DNA from: Bacteroides sp. OF04-15BH
GTDB taxonomy: Bacteria > Bacteroidota > Bacteroidia > Bacteroidales > Bacteroidaceae
Assembly (NCBI RefSeq): GCF_003477995.1
Contig: NZ_QUEM01000001.1
Coordinates: 186,001-250,000, forward strand
Direction of reading: 5' to 3'
DNA length: 64,000 bases
This document shows positions 1 through 8,736 of this stretch, piece after piece (within the stretch, counting starts at the first letter, position 1; each line of letters begins with the position of its first letter). Below the pieces are notes generated by a model, which worked only from the letters and a program-made list of their open reading frames with translations, did not search any database and was not told the DNA's origin. The position numbers and the translations under genes were made by a program.

Positions 1-1
1 G

Positions 2-259
2 ATGCCGCTTCCGGAAACGCAGACCGGAAGTGTCGCGATAGAAGGAGAAGAAGGGCTGGTCCGCGATTTGCTGTGCCGTGCCCTGCGCCGTGCCGGAATC
101 GCCAGAGCCACATCCCTTGCAGAAACTTCGTTTGTGGTGCATATTGCTGCGGATGCGCCCCGCTATCGACTGACAAAAAAAGCGGATACACTCCTGAAGA
201 CCGATCTGATTGAAGAACTGCTTCAGGGCATATCCGCCTGTATTTCTGTTTCGGAATAA
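2..259 (+). CDS. C-terminal end of an unrecognised protein (cut by window edge)
   Basis: The frame is open to the left edge and ends at a TAA at 257-259, so this is probably the last ~85 residues of a longer protein. The ATG at position 2 need not be its start. The segment has a basic helix (LVRDLLCRALRRAGIA), a beta-rich stretch (TSFVVHIAADAP) and an amphipathic C-terminal helix. I recognise no family. It converges on the polyamine transporter operon, leaving only about 7 bases between the two stop codons. Confidence 0.5.
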   Translation: MPLPETQTGSVAIEGEEGLVRDLLCRALRRAGIARATSLAETSFVVHIAADAPRYRLTKKADTLLKTDLIEELLQGISACISVSE

Positions 260-266
260 GAGCCGT

Positions 267-1604
267 TTATCTTACGGCTTTTCTTCTTTTGCGTTTTCGG
301 GTGCGTTTGTTGTGATTATACCGTTTGATTCTTTTCGAAACGGCATAGACCACAAAGGCACCTACGGTGGCCAGAATGATGATGACCACACCCCCGCCAA
401 GATTGTCTCCCTTTACGTGCGACCACATCTCGAGAACGGCTTCCGTATGCTCTCCCGAGTCGTGAATCATGGCGCAGCGTGCCACCACACTGCTGTCGGG
501 ATACTGGATGGGATTGATGTGTACCCGCCGTGCTTCCGGTCCGAAGAAGTAAGCCAGATTATAAGTTTCCTTGATTTCCGGATCGGTCTGTGCCTCCAGA
601 ACTTCTGGAGTGGCCACAGCGCTGACATATCCTGTAGCCTCCATATTGGCAATGGCTACCTCCGGCTGGCACAGATAATTGATGAAATAACGCGCAGCCT
701 CGGGGTTCTTGGCATACTTCGGAATCACCCATCCGTCATACCACACGTTACTGCCTTCCCGGGGCACCTCGTAACCCAGATCCACTCCAACGGCCTGAGC
801 CTCGTCGATGGCCCATACGGCGTCACCGCTCCAGGTCATGTTCAGATAAGCCTTTCCCTTGGTCATCATTTCCTTACCGAAATCCGCTTCCCAACCGGCG
901 ATGTTCGGTTTCATGCTTTTCAGGTTGTCTTCCACCTGCCGGATAGCCTCTGGCGAGTAGTTGTTCATCAGGTCCTTTACCTTTAATTCCCCTTGGAGCA
1001 GCTGTTTGCGGTTGGCATAAATCAGTGCGGTGCCATAGGCGTCGCGGTAACTGTCTTTCATCAGCAGTTTGCCTTTGAATTTGCTGTTCCACAACGATTC
1101 CCAGGTTGAGGCTTCTTCGGGCGTCACATATTTCTTGTTGTAGAGAATGCCGGCCGTGCCCCACATATATCCCACGGCATAGCGGCTGGCCCGTTTGTTT
1201 CCGGAGCTCAGTTCGTCCAGTTGCTGCCGGATGTATGGCGACTGGTTGTTCAGATAGTTTTCTCCGGCAAAGTTCGTATCAATGGGTTGCAGCAGATCTT
1301 TCTTCAGCATGCGTTCGATGATATATTCCGAAGGGCACACCACATCAAAGTCTTCATGGCCGCGTTCGATTTTCGTCAGCATGATCTCATTTATGTCGAA
1401 AGTCTGGTAAATGATCCGGATTTTCTTTCCGGTCTGCTGTTCATACCATTTCGGAAAGTCCATCAGCACCTGTTCGTCTATGTAGTCGGCCCAGTTGTAA
1501 ACCTTGAGGATTTCCTCGCGGGATTCCTTGTTGTAGCAGGCAGTGAACAAAGGCAGACAAACGGCCAGCAAGAGTGCTTTTATATAAGAAAAGTATTTTT
1601 TCAT
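267..1604 (-). CDS. potD: Spermidine/putrescine ABC transporter substrate-binding protein
   Basis: Periplasmic polyamine-binding component of the PotABCD importer. The N-terminus is a lipoprotein signal (LPLFTAC, Cys at about residue 23), so the protein should be lipid-anchored. The body begins with LKVYNWADYIDEQV, the typical PotD/PotF opening, and carries family segments such as GYMWGTAGILYNKK and MTWSGDAVWA. At 445 residues it is longer than the usual ~350. The extra part is a C-terminal hydrophobic helix (about residues 401-420) followed by a very basic tail (KRIKRYNHNKRTRKRKRRK). A binding protein held both by lipid and by a C-terminal transmembrane helix is unusual. The start overlaps the potC stop by 4 bases, indicating translational coupling as the last gene of the operon. 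Confidence 0.93.
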   Translation of the reverse strand: MKKYFSYIKALLLAVCLPLFTACYNKESREEILKVYNWADYIDEQVLMDFPKWYEQQTGKKIRIIYQTFDINEIMLTKIERGHEDFDVVCPSEYIIERMLKKDLLQPIDTNFAGENYLNNQSPYIRQQLDELSSGNKRASRYAVGYMWGTAGILYNKKYVTPEEASTWESLWNSKFKGKLLMKDSYRDAYGTALIYANRKQLLQGELKVKDLMNNYSPEAIRQVEDNLKSMKPNIAGWEADFGKEMMTKGKAYLNMTWSGDAVWAIDEAQAVGVDLGYEVPREGSNVWYDGWVIPKYAKNPEAARYFINYLCQPEVAIANMEATGYVSAVATPEVLEAQTDPEIKETYNLAYFFGPEARRVHINPIQYPDSSVVARCAMIHDSGEHTEAVLEMWSHVKGDNLGGGVVIIILATVGAFVVYAVSKRIKRYNHNKRTRKRKRRKAVR

Positions 1605-2392
1605 TGATTCTTTTTCTTGTCTGAACGACGGTTAATGAAAATGAGTAATACCAGCACCAGCACAAAAATCAGGCTGGAGAGCGGGCGCAGTTCCGGAGTG
1701 AGTCCGCCTTTTCGCGCATCGGCATAGATGTAGGTCGAGAGCGTTTCCAGTCCTTCATTGCCGATGGTGAAAATCGTCACGGCAAAGTCGTCGATAGAAA
1801 TGGTAATGGCCAGCATGAAACCGGAGATCATTCCCGGCAGAATCTCCGGGATAATCACTTTGCGGAGTGCCTGCATCGGTGTTGCTCCCAAGTCGAGCGC
1901 CGCTTCATACAGATTCGGGTTCATCTGCTTGAGGCGCGGCATCACGCTCAGAATCACATAGGGCGTGCAGAAGGTGATATGCGCCAGCACCACTGTGGTG
2001 TAGCCTTGCGGAATGCCCAGCGATACGAACAGCAGGAACAGCGATATACCCATAATGATGTCGCCGTTGAGAATCGGTATCTGGTTCACAAATTCAATCA
2101 GGCGGCGTGAACGGGCCCGCAGATTGAAGATGCCTATGGCGGTGATTGTACCCAAAAGGGTAGAAACCACACCCGTAATCAGAGCGATGGACAGAGTGTT
2201 CCACAAGGCATTGATGAGCGAATGGTGCGCACCGTCGACAAACAGCTTGCGGTAGAGTCCGAACGAGAAGCCGGTCCAGTTGCCCAGCACCTTTGATTCG
2301 GTAAAGGAGTACACCACGATGATGATGATCGGTGAGTACAGCAGCAGGAGCAGCAGCCAGAGATAACCCTGGCAGAGAATCTTCTTTACCAT
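1601..2392 (-). CDS. potC: Spermidine/putrescine ABC transporter permease PotC
   Basis: Inner-membrane permease subunit of the polyamine importer, 263 residues with about six hydrophobic segments. The first is at roughly residues 8-30 (LWLLLLLLYSPIIIIVVYSF). The cytoplasmic EAA loop that docks on the ATPase is visible as YEAALDLGATPMQALRKVI followed by PEILPGMISG. The start overlaps the potB stop by 7 bases and its own stop overlaps the potD start, so the three genes are probably translated in a coupled manner. The length is normal for the family. Confidence 0.93.
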   Translation of the reverse strand: MVKKILCQGYLWLLLLLLYSPIIIIVVYSFTESKVLGNWTGFSFGLYRKLFVDGAHHSLINALWNTLSIALITGVVSTLLGTITAIGIFNLRARSRRLIEFVNQIPILNGDIIMGISLFLLFVSLGIPQGYTTVVLAHITFCTPYVILSVMPRLKQMNPNLYEAALDLGATPMQALRKVIIPEILPGMISGFMLAITISIDDFAVTIFTIGNEGLETLSTYIYADARKGGLTPELRPLSSLIFVLVLVLLIFINRRSDKKKNQ

Positions 2393-3186
2393 AAGCCGCC
2401 TCCTTCCTCATTTTCTTTCTTTTCATCCGTGAGCAGTGTCGTTGCTCCGATGAGGAACAGCATGATCAGCGACAGGGCCGCACCGTAATTCCACATGCTG
2501 TTGTTGATATTCTCCTGAATGGTTGTACCGAACAGCTTGATGTTGTTCATGGTCAGCAGTTCGGCAATGGCAAAGGTGGAGATGGTGGGCATGAACACCA
2601 TGACAATGCCACTGGCTATTCCCGGCAGAGAGAGCGGGAAGATGGTTTTCCAGAACACCTGGAAAGAGTTGGCACCCAGATCCTGCGCCGCTTCGATATA
2701 GCTTTGGTCCATCTTCTGCAAGGTGTTGTAGATCGGATAGATCATAAACGGCAGGAAGTTGTAGGTCATACCAAAGATCAGTGCGCCTTCGCCCAGCGGC
2801 AGACTGAAAAAGTCGAACAGAGCCACGGTAGCCAGGGTACGGATCAGGATGTTCATCCACATGGGCAGGATGAACAGCATCACGATGGTCTGGGCATAGC
2901 CCGATTTGAGACGGCTCAGGATAAAAGCTGCCGGATATCCCAGCAGGATGCACAGAACCGTGTTGATAATGGCTATTCCGATGGAATAGATAAATGTGTT
3001 GATGGCTTCGGGATGCGCCATGAATTTTCTGAAATTAACCAAAGACAACTGGCCGCTCTCATCGGTGAAGGCAAAATATACGATCAGAAACAGAGGCAGA
3101 ACCACAAAGAAAAAGGCAAAAATCAGATAGGGGAGTGTCCAGCTTTTGCGGGAACTCAGAAACCGATATAAATTCCTTATGCTCAC
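2386..3186 (-). CDS. potB: Spermidine/putrescine ABC transporter permease PotB
   Basis: First permease subunit of the polyamine importer, 266 residues with about six transmembrane segments. The first is around residues 18-38 (LPYLIFAFFFVVLPLFLIVYF). The EAA coupling loop reads YIEAAQDLGANSFQVFWKTI followed by FPLSLPGIASG, close to the PotB/CysT consensus. It lies 15 bases downstream of potA and overlaps potC by 7 bases. It should form the membrane channel as a heterodimer with PotC. Confidence 0.93.
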   Translation of the reverse strand: MSIRNLYRFLSSRKSWTLPYLIFAFFFVVLPLFLIVYFAFTDESGQLSLVNFRKFMAHPEAINTFIYSIGIAIINTVLCILLGYPAAFILSRLKSGYAQTIVMLFILPMWMNILIRTLATVALFDFFSLPLGEGALIFGMTYNFLPFMIYPIYNTLQKMDQSYIEAAQDLGANSFQVFWKTIFPLSLPGIASGIVMVFMPTISTFAIAELLTMNNIKLFGTTIQENINNSMWNYGAALSLIMLFLIGATTLLTDEKKENEEGGGLW

Positions 3187-3201
3187 GATTTGTTCTGTTT
3201 T

Positions 3202-4581
3202 TTAGGATTTCGGAATAATGGTGATGGATTCGCGTGGAATGGTAATACCCACGTGGTCGCTGTTGTCCCACACATCGTGGGTGTCAACGAAAATGTCTTC
3301 CTGCCAGTCGGAGGCTACAGTCAGATGGTAGTGGTCGCCTTTATAGAGAATGAAACGCACGTCGCCTGTGAGAGTTCCGTCGTTTTCATCATCTTGCAGG
3401 ATGATTCCGTCAAAAGGCACCTGTACGGTTACCGGGCTTCCGGCAGGAATCTCATGCTGTGGGCGGCATTCGAAACTGCATCCCAGAAATTCCACATGAG
3501 TGGCATCAATCAGGGTTCCTTCGAAGGTGTTGCAGGTGCGCTCCTTCTTCATGATGTGAATGTCATCCGGCTTGACTAACAGGCCTACCTGGCTTCCCGG
3601 ATCAAACTTGTGGTAATCGTGAACGATAAATTCATATCCGTTGGCCATCACAATCATTTCATAATGCACCCCTTTGAAGATGCACGAAGTCACTTCACCG
3701 GTAATCTGTGCCGAGTCGGACACCGGGAAGATGTAAATATCCTCCGGACGGAGTACCACGTCGACAGGAGCATTACAGCCGAATCCCTTATCCACGCAAG
3801 GCACCTGTATGCCGGCAAAGCTCACGATCTGGTCTTGAATCATCGTTCCGTTCAGAATGTTGCTCTCACCGATAAAGTCGGCTACAAAAGAGTTGACCGG
3901 TTCGTTATAGATGTCTGTTGGAGAACCGATCTGCTGGATCTTGCCTTCGCTCATTACGACGATGGTGTCGCTCAGTGTCAAGGCTTCCTCCTGGTCGTGG
4001 GTGACATACACAAAGGTGATGCCCAACCGTTTGTGCATCTCCTTCAGTTCCATCTGCATGTCCTTACGCATCTTCAGGTCGAGCGCGGCGAGCGGCTCGT
4101 CCAGAAGCAGTACTTCCGGCTCGTTGACAATGGCACGGGCTATGGCTACACGCTGCTGCTGACCGCCCGAAAGCGAGTTCACGTCGCGGTATTCATAATC
4201 GCTCATGGAAACCATTTTCAGGGCAGCCTTCACCTTTTTCTTGATGACTTCCTTGTCCATCCCTTTCAGCTTCAGGCCGAATGCGATATTGTCGTACACG
4301 TTCAGGTGCGGAAACAAGGCATATTTCTGGAAAACGGTATTTACGGGACGCTTATGAGGCGGGGTCTGGGTAATCTCCTCACCGGAAATATAGATATTTC
4401 CCTCCGAGGTAGTCTGGAAGCCGGCAAGCAGACGCAGCAGAGTTGTCTTTCCACAGCCCGAGGGGCCGAGGATAGTAACAAACTCCCCTTTTTTGATATT
4501 CAGGTTGATGTGGTCCAAAGCAACTTTTTCTCCGAAGAATTTGGATACATCCTTTATCTTGATGATATATTGATCGGTCAT
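3202..4581 (-). CDS. potA: Spermidine/putrescine ABC transporter ATPase PotA with two TOBE-like repeats
   Basis: Energises polyamine uptake by PotBC. Walker A is GPSGCGKT at residues 39-46, the signature [14 protein letters not shown] starts at 137, Walker B LLLDEP is near 157-162 and the switch His lies in [10 protein letters not shown]. At 459 residues it is about 80-100 longer than typical PotA. The C-terminal part holds two similar regulatory units, [16 protein letters not shown] near residue 293 and [16 protein letters not shown] near 402, each ending in a VGLLVKP- or VGITIPR-like strand. This looks like a duplicated TOBE domain. It is the first gene of the minus-strand operon, and a -7 promoter motif lies about 30 bases upstream. 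Confidence 0.93.
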   Translation of the reverse strand: MTDQYIIKIKDVSKFFGEKVALDHINLNIKKGEFVTILGPSGCGKTTLLRLLAGFQTTSEGNIYISGEEITQTPPHKRPVNTVFQKYALFPHLNVYDNIAFGLKLKGMDKEVIKKKVKAALKMVSMSDYEYRDVNSLSGGQQQRVAIARAIVNEPEVLLLDEPLAALDLKMRKDMQMELKEMHKRLGITFVYVTHDQEEALTLSDTIVVMSEGKIQQIGSPTDIYNEPVNSFVADFIGESNILNGTMIQDQIVSFAGIQVPCVDKGFGCNAPVDVVLRPEDIYIFPVSDSAQITGEVTSCIFKGVHYEMIVMANGYEFIVHDYHKFDPGSQVGLLVKPDDIHIMKKERTCNTFEGTLIDATHVEFLGCSFECRPQHEIPAGSPVTVQVPFDGIILQDDENDGTLTGDVRFILYKGDHYHLTVASDWQEDIFVDTHDVWDNSDHVGITIPRESITIIPKS

Positions 4582-4609
4582 ATTCGGTTTCTGTTTTTGT
4601 TTCTGTCTG

Positions 4610-4617
4610 CAAAGTTA
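4610..4617 (-). promoter_or_regulatory. Bacteroidales -7 promoter motif for potABCD
   Basis: Read on the minus strand this is TAACTTTG, a match to the Bacteroidales housekeeping -7 element TAnnTTTG. It is about 30 bases upstream of the potA start codon. No clear TTTG -33 element sits at the expected 19-21 bp spacing, so the call rests on the -7 motif and position. Confidence 0.5.
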
Positions 4618-4673
4618 CATTATTTTCGTCAGTAAACCGTGTTTTGCTTTCAACTAATATACAGGCATGGATA

Positions 4674-4707
4674 TAAAAAAAGGAGACGAACTTCTCAGTA
4701 CATCTCC
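4674..4707 (-). terminator. Intrinsic terminator after the winged-helix gene
   Basis: On the minus strand GGAGATG pairs with CGTCTCC, then after a U-U mismatch ACT pairs with AGT around a GAGA loop. A run of T (the A run at 4674-4681 on the plus strand) follows directly. It lies about 35 bases past the stop of the minus-strand gene at 4741-4962. Confidence 0.8.
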
Positions 4708-4740
4708 CATAGCTAAATGATTCGTGTCATTGTGGTCTTT

Positions 4741-4962
4741 TCAATAATAAAAGTTCAGGGCCAGGAAAAGATATTCTTTTCCGTCTTTGCAGCCAGACTC
4801 AAATTGAATTTTGTTCTCACGAGCAAGCCATCCGATAGCTGCGTTCAAATCTCTGTCTGACAAGCCTGATTCCTTTTTCAGATCGCAGTATTCCCAGCGT
4901 TTGTTATTGTTCAGCAGGTTCCAAATGATGCCTGCATGAGCACCGATTGTGTTTTGGTTCAT
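4741..4962 (-). CDS. Small winged helix-turn-helix protein
   Basis: A 73-residue protein starting MNQNTIGAHAGIIWNLL. It reads as one winged-helix unit: a first helix, WEYCDLKKESGLSDRDLNAA as the helix-turn-helix, IGWLARENKI as the recognition helix end, and a short beta wing ending YLFLALNFYY. This matches the small single-domain wHTH proteins common in Bacteroidetes (PF10771 type). I chose the ATG at 4962 because upstream in-frame codons encode a hydrophobic stretch foreign to the family. It has its own terminator, so it is monocistronic. DNA binding is inferred and the target is unknown. Confidence 0.75.
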   Translation of the reverse strand: MNQNTIGAHAGIIWNLLNNNKRWEYCDLKKESGLSDRDLNAAIGWLARENKIQFESGCKDGKEYLFLALNFYY

Positions 4963-5084
4963 AATGATAGATTTTAAAAATGAAACAATATGTACAATGC
5001 AAATATAACCAAAACTAGCAACCTTCAATGATTTTTTTCAACTTATTTTGCGAAAAAAATATTGAAGTGTTGCTTTTATATGCT

Positions 5085-5663
5085 TTATGGCATAAAAGAA
5101 AAAGTATTCAGATGGTCCTTTATTACAAAATATTTCCAAAGGGGAGCTACCATCAGCGATTGCCTCAACTGATCGTTTTGCAACAAATCCCAGACTTCCT
5201 GTTCACTGAGCAAATGCACGGAAAGGTCCTCCGAGGCATCGAGATGCTGGTTGCCTACCTTTTCTACATCCAGGGCAAGAAAACAGTGTGTCAGATTATT
5301 GGTGGTGCTGGTATTTCCCGAAATATTCATCAGGGGAAGCCATCTTCCGTGCCCGTAGCCTGTTTCTTCGAGCAGTTCCCTTTGGGCAGCCTGAAGCGGT
5401 GTTTCGTTGGGTTCGCACACTCCGGCGCAGAGTTCGTAGCGCGTTTCTCCGAGGCCGTGCCGGTACTGGCGCACCAGGACGAACTCGCCCGAGCGGGTTA
5501 TGGCGATGGTATTTACCCAGTCGGGATATTCCAGTACATAATAATCTTTGATTTCCTGTCCGTTGGGCAGCCGCACATGATCACGGCGCGCTGTAAACCA
5601 GGGTTCCCGGTACAAGTATTCCCGGTGCAGGACTTCCCATTTCCTGTCTTCGTTTTTTTCCAT
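5085..5663 (-). CDS. Nudix hydrolase, ADP-ribose pyrophosphatase-like
   Basis: A 192-residue Nudix enzyme. The Nudix box covers residues 81-103, with G-x5-E-x7-RELLEE-x-G intact (REL, LEE and final TGY visible), so the Mg2+-binding glutamates are present. The N-terminal strand pattern (DYYVLEYPDWVNTIAIT, FVLVRQYRHG) is that of ADP-ribose or sugar-nucleotide hydrolases, which cleave nucleoside diphosphate linkages in the cytoplasm. Its start is 6 bases past the permease stop, so it belongs to the transporter operon. The link to transport is unclear. The substrate is inferred from fold class only. Confidence 0.88.
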   Translation of the reverse strand: MEKNEDRKWEVLHREYLYREPWFTARRDHVRLPNGQEIKDYYVLEYPDWVNTIAITRSGEFVLVRQYRHGLGETRYELCAGVCEPNETPLQAAQRELLEETGYGHGRWLPLMNISGNTSTTNNLTHCFLALDVEKVGNQHLDASEDLSVHLLSEQEVWDLLQNDQLRQSLMVAPLWKYFVIKDHLNTFSFMP

Positions 5664-5669
5664 AAGCTT

Positions 5670-6692
5670 TTATAAATTACTGTTTCGCTGTTTCAGGATG
5701 ATATAGATTACGGTGGGTGCTCCGATAATCGGAGTCACCACGTTGAGCGGCAGACTCCCTGAGGTGCCCGGCAGATTGCACAGCAGATTACACAACAGGC
5801 TCAGTGCACCGCCCAGCAGAATGGTGGCCGGCATGAGATACTGATGCTGTGCCGTGCGCAGCAGGATGCGTGCCAGATGCGGAACGGCCAGACCGATGAA
5901 AGAGATGGGACCGCAGAATGCCGTGGTGGTAGCTGTGAGCAGACCGGTAACCCACAGCAGCATGTTTCGGGTTCGTTTGATGGGGATACCCAGATTTTCG
6001 GCATAACGTTCCCCCAGCAGCAGGGCGTTGAGCGGCTTGATCAGCAGCAGCGCACCTGCCAGTCCGGCGAGCAGCAGCGCACTGAATGCCGGCAGTTGTC
6101 CGAGCGACACATTGCCGAAGCTGCCCAGTCCCCAGACCATATACGTGAAGACCCCGTCGGCCGATGCCTGATAATTGAGCAGGGCGATGGATGACGAAGT
6201 CAGATAACTGATCATAATACCCGTGATGAGCAGCATCATGTTGTTGCGCAATATGCTGGAGAGAAACAGCAGCAGAGCGATGATGAGCATGGCGCCGGCC
6301 AGCGCGGCGGCCACTGTCAGCAGAAAACCGTTGAGCGAAATCAGGTCGGTGGTGAGCGAGCCGCCCATAAAAAGGATGACCAGTGCCACTCCCAGACTGG
6401 CACCGCTGTTGATACCCAGAATGGACGGGTCGGCCAGCGGATTCTTGAAGCAGGTTTGCAGAATCAGGCCCGAAGCCGAAAGGGCGCATCCGCAGAGCAA
6501 GGCCGTGCAGGCTTGTGGCAGACGGTTGTCCAGCACAATGTATGCCCAGCTCGCTTTTTCGGTTTCGGCTCCCCAAAGGATGTGCCACACCTCGGATGCC
6601 GGGATGTGTACGGCCCCCCAGAACAGATTGGCCAGAAAGAGAAGCACTGCGGCCAGAACGCACAAGATACTGTATTGAGTTTCCTTTTTCAT
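5670..6692 (-). CDS. FecCD-family ABC permease (iron-siderophore/cobalamin type)
   Basis: Inner-membrane permease of the BtuC/FecD/FhuB class, 340 residues with about nine to ten hydrophobic segments. Family markers include RLPQACTALLCGCALSASG near residue 54, LQTCFKNPLADPSILGINSG just after, and GPISFIGLAVPHLARILL near residue 264, which contacts the ATPase. The start overlaps the stop of the binding-protein gene by 4 bases. No ATPase gene follows; a Nudix gene takes that position. The substrate could be ferric siderophore, haem or cobalamin. Confidence 0.9.
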   Translation of the reverse strand: MKKETQYSILCVLAAVLLFLANLFWGAVHIPASEVWHILWGAETEKASWAYIVLDNRLPQACTALLCGCALSASGLILQTCFKNPLADPSILGINSGASLGVALVILFMGGSLTTDLISLNGFLLTVAAALAGAMLIIALLLFLSSILRNNMMLLITGIMISYLTSSSIALLNYQASADGVFTYMVWGLGSFGNVSLGQLPAFSALLLAGLAGALLLIKPLNALLLGERYAENLGIPIKRTRNMLLWVTGLLTATTTAFCGPISFIGLAVPHLARILLRTAQHQYLMPATILLGGALSLLCNLLCNLPGTSGSLPLNVVTPIIGAPTVIYIILKQRNSNL

Positions 6693-7822
6693 GGTATCGG
6701 GGTGAAATAACGGCTTTTTTCTCCCGGCAGCAAATCGGGATGAAGCAGGCAGATCAGATCCTTCAGCAGCAGCTGGGGTTGAAATGGAGTTTCCTCATAG
6801 AAAGGCACATACCGCGTGTTGCATCCGTAAATATGTTTGTCTTTCCAGGCCTTGAAGCGGGTGTACGGTTCATAGTCCTGCTTCAGCTGACGGTAGCTTA
6901 ACGGTTCCTTTTGGTTGTATTTGATGAGCCATACCTCGGCATCTTCGGCCTGCTCGAGTACCGCTTCGAAGGGAAGAGGCAAGGCTCCGCTGTTTTCCAG
7001 ATGAGCGAAGACATACCGGGCCCCGGCATCCTGATACAATTGTCCGGATGTGCTGTTTCCGCCCGGCACAAACCAGTTGGCTCCTGTTTTCATTTCGCAG
7101 AGCAGTGAGGGCTTATGCCGGCTTCCGGCCGCCAGCTTCTTCAATCGGTTATATTCCGTTTCGATGCTTTGGAACAAACTGTCGGCCTGATGCTCTTTGC
7201 CGAAGAGCATGCCGTAGAAACGCATCCATTCAGCCCGTCCCAGTGCGGAGCCCTCCATATAGTCGGCGCACTCTACGATGGGAATTCCCAAACTTCCGAG
7301 TTTTCCGTAGCTGCCGCTTTGTTCGAAAGGTGAAGGCATGAGAATCTCGGGATGCTGTTCCATGATCTGCTCTATGTTGGGGCTCATGCTGTTGCCATAG
7401 TTACGGACCGAGCCGTTTTGAAGCTTCTTCTGGAGCTCCGGATTCAGCATGTATTCGGCATCGCATACTCCGTCCACACAGTCGGTGGCCTGCAATAATT
7501 CCAGCAGACTGTAATGCACTGAGGAATAGACTACTGCACGCTCTACCGGAGTGCGGATGACCGTACCTTCGGGCAGCTGTTCCGGCAACGGCTGATTTTT
7601 ATCAACCAATACATAACGGTGCAGGATTTTCTCTGGCTTCCAGGGATTCTGCATTACGACCAGGTTGAAGCTGTCCTGTTCGATCAGAGTGATCAGGCGG
7701 GCATATTTCAGAGGAATGGTATCTCCGTGCGTTTGTGTAGGGGAAGTGCTGCCGCTGTGGCAGGAAGCCAGTAGCAGCAGGAATCCGGCCACTGCCGGTA
7801 AGAGAGTTGCAAGTCTTTTCAT
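6689..7822 (-). CDS. ABC transporter substrate-binding lipoprotein (FecB/BtuF-like)
   Basis: Periplasmic binding protein of the class III (BtuF/FhuD) type, 377 residues from the ATG at 7822. That start is preferred over the upstream one at 7852 because it leads straight into a lipoprotein signal, MKRLATLLPAVAG then LLLLASC. The body has typical features: VERAVVYSSVHYSLLELLQA near the start of lobe 1, an IEQIMEQHPEILMPSP segment, and GGNSTSGQLYQDAGARYV before lobe 2. It is translationally coupled to the FecCD permease. Ligand not determined. Confidence 0.87.
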   Translation of the reverse strand: MKRLATLLPAVAGFLLLLASCHSGSTSPTQTHGDTIPLKYARLITLIEQDSFNLVVMQNPWKPEKILHRYVLVDKNQPLPEQLPEGTVIRTPVERAVVYSSVHYSLLELLQATDCVDGVCDAEYMLNPELQKKLQNGSVRNYGNSMSPNIEQIMEQHPEILMPSPFEQSGSYGKLGSLGIPIVECADYMEGSALGRAEWMRFYGMLFGKEHQADSLFQSIETEYNRLKKLAAGSRHKPSLLCEMKTGANWFVPGGNSTSGQLYQDAGARYVFAHLENSGALPLPFEAVLEQAEDAEVWLIKYNQKEPLSYRQLKQDYEPYTRFKAWKDKHIYGCNTRYVPFYEETPFQPQLLLKDLICLLHPDLLPGEKSRYFTPIP

Positions 7823-7849
7823 TGTGTCTGTTGGATTATAATTTGGATT

Positions 7850-7880
7850 CAAAGATACGGATTTTAATCCAAACGGAAAA
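7850..7880 (-). promoter_or_regulatory. Promoter for the binding-protein/permease/Nudix operon
   Basis: On the minus strand TATCTTTG (CAAAGATA at 7850-7857 on plus) matches TAnnTTTG, with a TTTT -33-like element 19 bp upstream. It is about 28 bases before the preferred start codon at 7822. Confidence 0.55.
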
Positions 7881-7912
7881 AAAACTGCCCCACGCTGTGT
7901 AGCGCAGGGCAG
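7877..7912 (-). terminator. Intrinsic terminator after the outer-membrane barrel gene
   Basis: CTGCCC/GGGCAG arms and inner CGCT/AGCG arms enclose a GTGT loop at 7885-7912. An eight-base A run at 7877-7884 becomes a T run on the minus strand. It lies about 47 bases past the stop of the gene at 7959-8570. Confidence 0.8.
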
Positions 7913-7958
7913 AATGCAATAAGGATTTATAATCAGGTTCTGATTTTCGTCTTTTCTT

Positions 7959-8570
7959 TTAGAAAGCGTATCCCAATCGGATCAGGAAGTTGCTGGCTCC
8001 GCCTTCTGTATGATCGTAGAGCTTGGCAAAACCTCTCTGGTAAGCGAAGTCCAGATTGATGTTCTGATACCACAAACCTACACCGATAATCAGACCACCG
8101 TCGCAACGTTTGTAACCTTCGATGTCACCAATTTTGGTTTCTGTAGAACCACCGAAACCCAGAATGTTTCCTTCTGTTTTTTCTTTACCAGCGATATCAG
8201 CGCTGAAGAATCCACCGATACGTCCGTCCAAGGCAATTCCGCCTCCCAGATCATATTTATAACCGATGGTCAATGGAATCTGAAGGTTGTGGGCACGCAG
8301 TTTGTAGCTGGCTGATGCATTCTTGTCGCCTTCTGAATACTTGTATCCGCGGCTTCCGAAGAGCAAACCGCTGTTCCAATACAAACCGTTCTTAATGTAG
8401 TTGTTGAACTCGATACCGACATTGTAGCCCGGATTCATTTCACTGTGTTCATAACTGTCGCCTACGAATTGGTTGGTTGCGAATCCGCCACGCAGGATAA
8501 TGTCAGTCTGTGCATTTGCTGTAGCTCCCCACATCAGGGCGCCTGCCAGCATCATCATTAGTTTCTTCAT
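7959..8570 (-). CDS. Outer-membrane beta-barrel protein (PorT/OmpW-like size)
   Basis: A 203-residue protein with a clear signal peptide (MKKLMMMLAGALMWGATANA then QT). Alternating hydrophobic/polar strands follow, rich in Gly and aromatics (NVGIEFNNYIKNGLYWNSGL, GYKYDLGGGIALDGRIGGFF). It ends in an aromatic residue (RLGYAF), the usual barrel C-terminus. This fits the small porin-like barrel family widespread in Bacteroidales. It is monocistronic with its own terminator. A TACATTCG sequence on the minus strand (8641-8648 on plus) may be its -7 element. Function unknown. Confidence 0.8.
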   Translation of the reverse strand: MKKLMMMLAGALMWGATANAQTDIILRGGFATNQFVGDSYEHSEMNPGYNVGIEFNNYIKNGLYWNSGLLFGSRGYKYSEGDKNASASYKLRAHNLQIPLTIGYKYDLGGGIALDGRIGGFFSADIAGKEKTEGNILGFGGSTETKIGDIEGYKRCDGGLIIGVGLWYQNINLDFAYQRGFAKLYDHTEGGASNFLIRLGYAF

Positions 8571-8698
8571 ACTTTTTTCTTGTTTAGTTTAGTTATCGTT
8601 ATTTTCAATTTTAAAAGCTTTTTCTGTGCTTTTCTATTCACGAATGTACTAAATAAAAATATATTCCAATAATTTTATCGCATAAAAACACACTTTTT

Positions 8699-8706
8699 AT
8701 ACCTTT
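8699..8706 (+). promoter_or_regulatory. -7 promoter motif for the HAD phosphatase gene
   Basis: TACCTTTG matches TAnnTTTG and lies 30 bases upstream of the ATG at 8737. The -33 region is only T-rich (CTTTTTA), so the match is partial. Confidence 0.45.
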
Positions 8707-8736
8707 GTCACGGTATTTATTATATTTTTATAAGGT

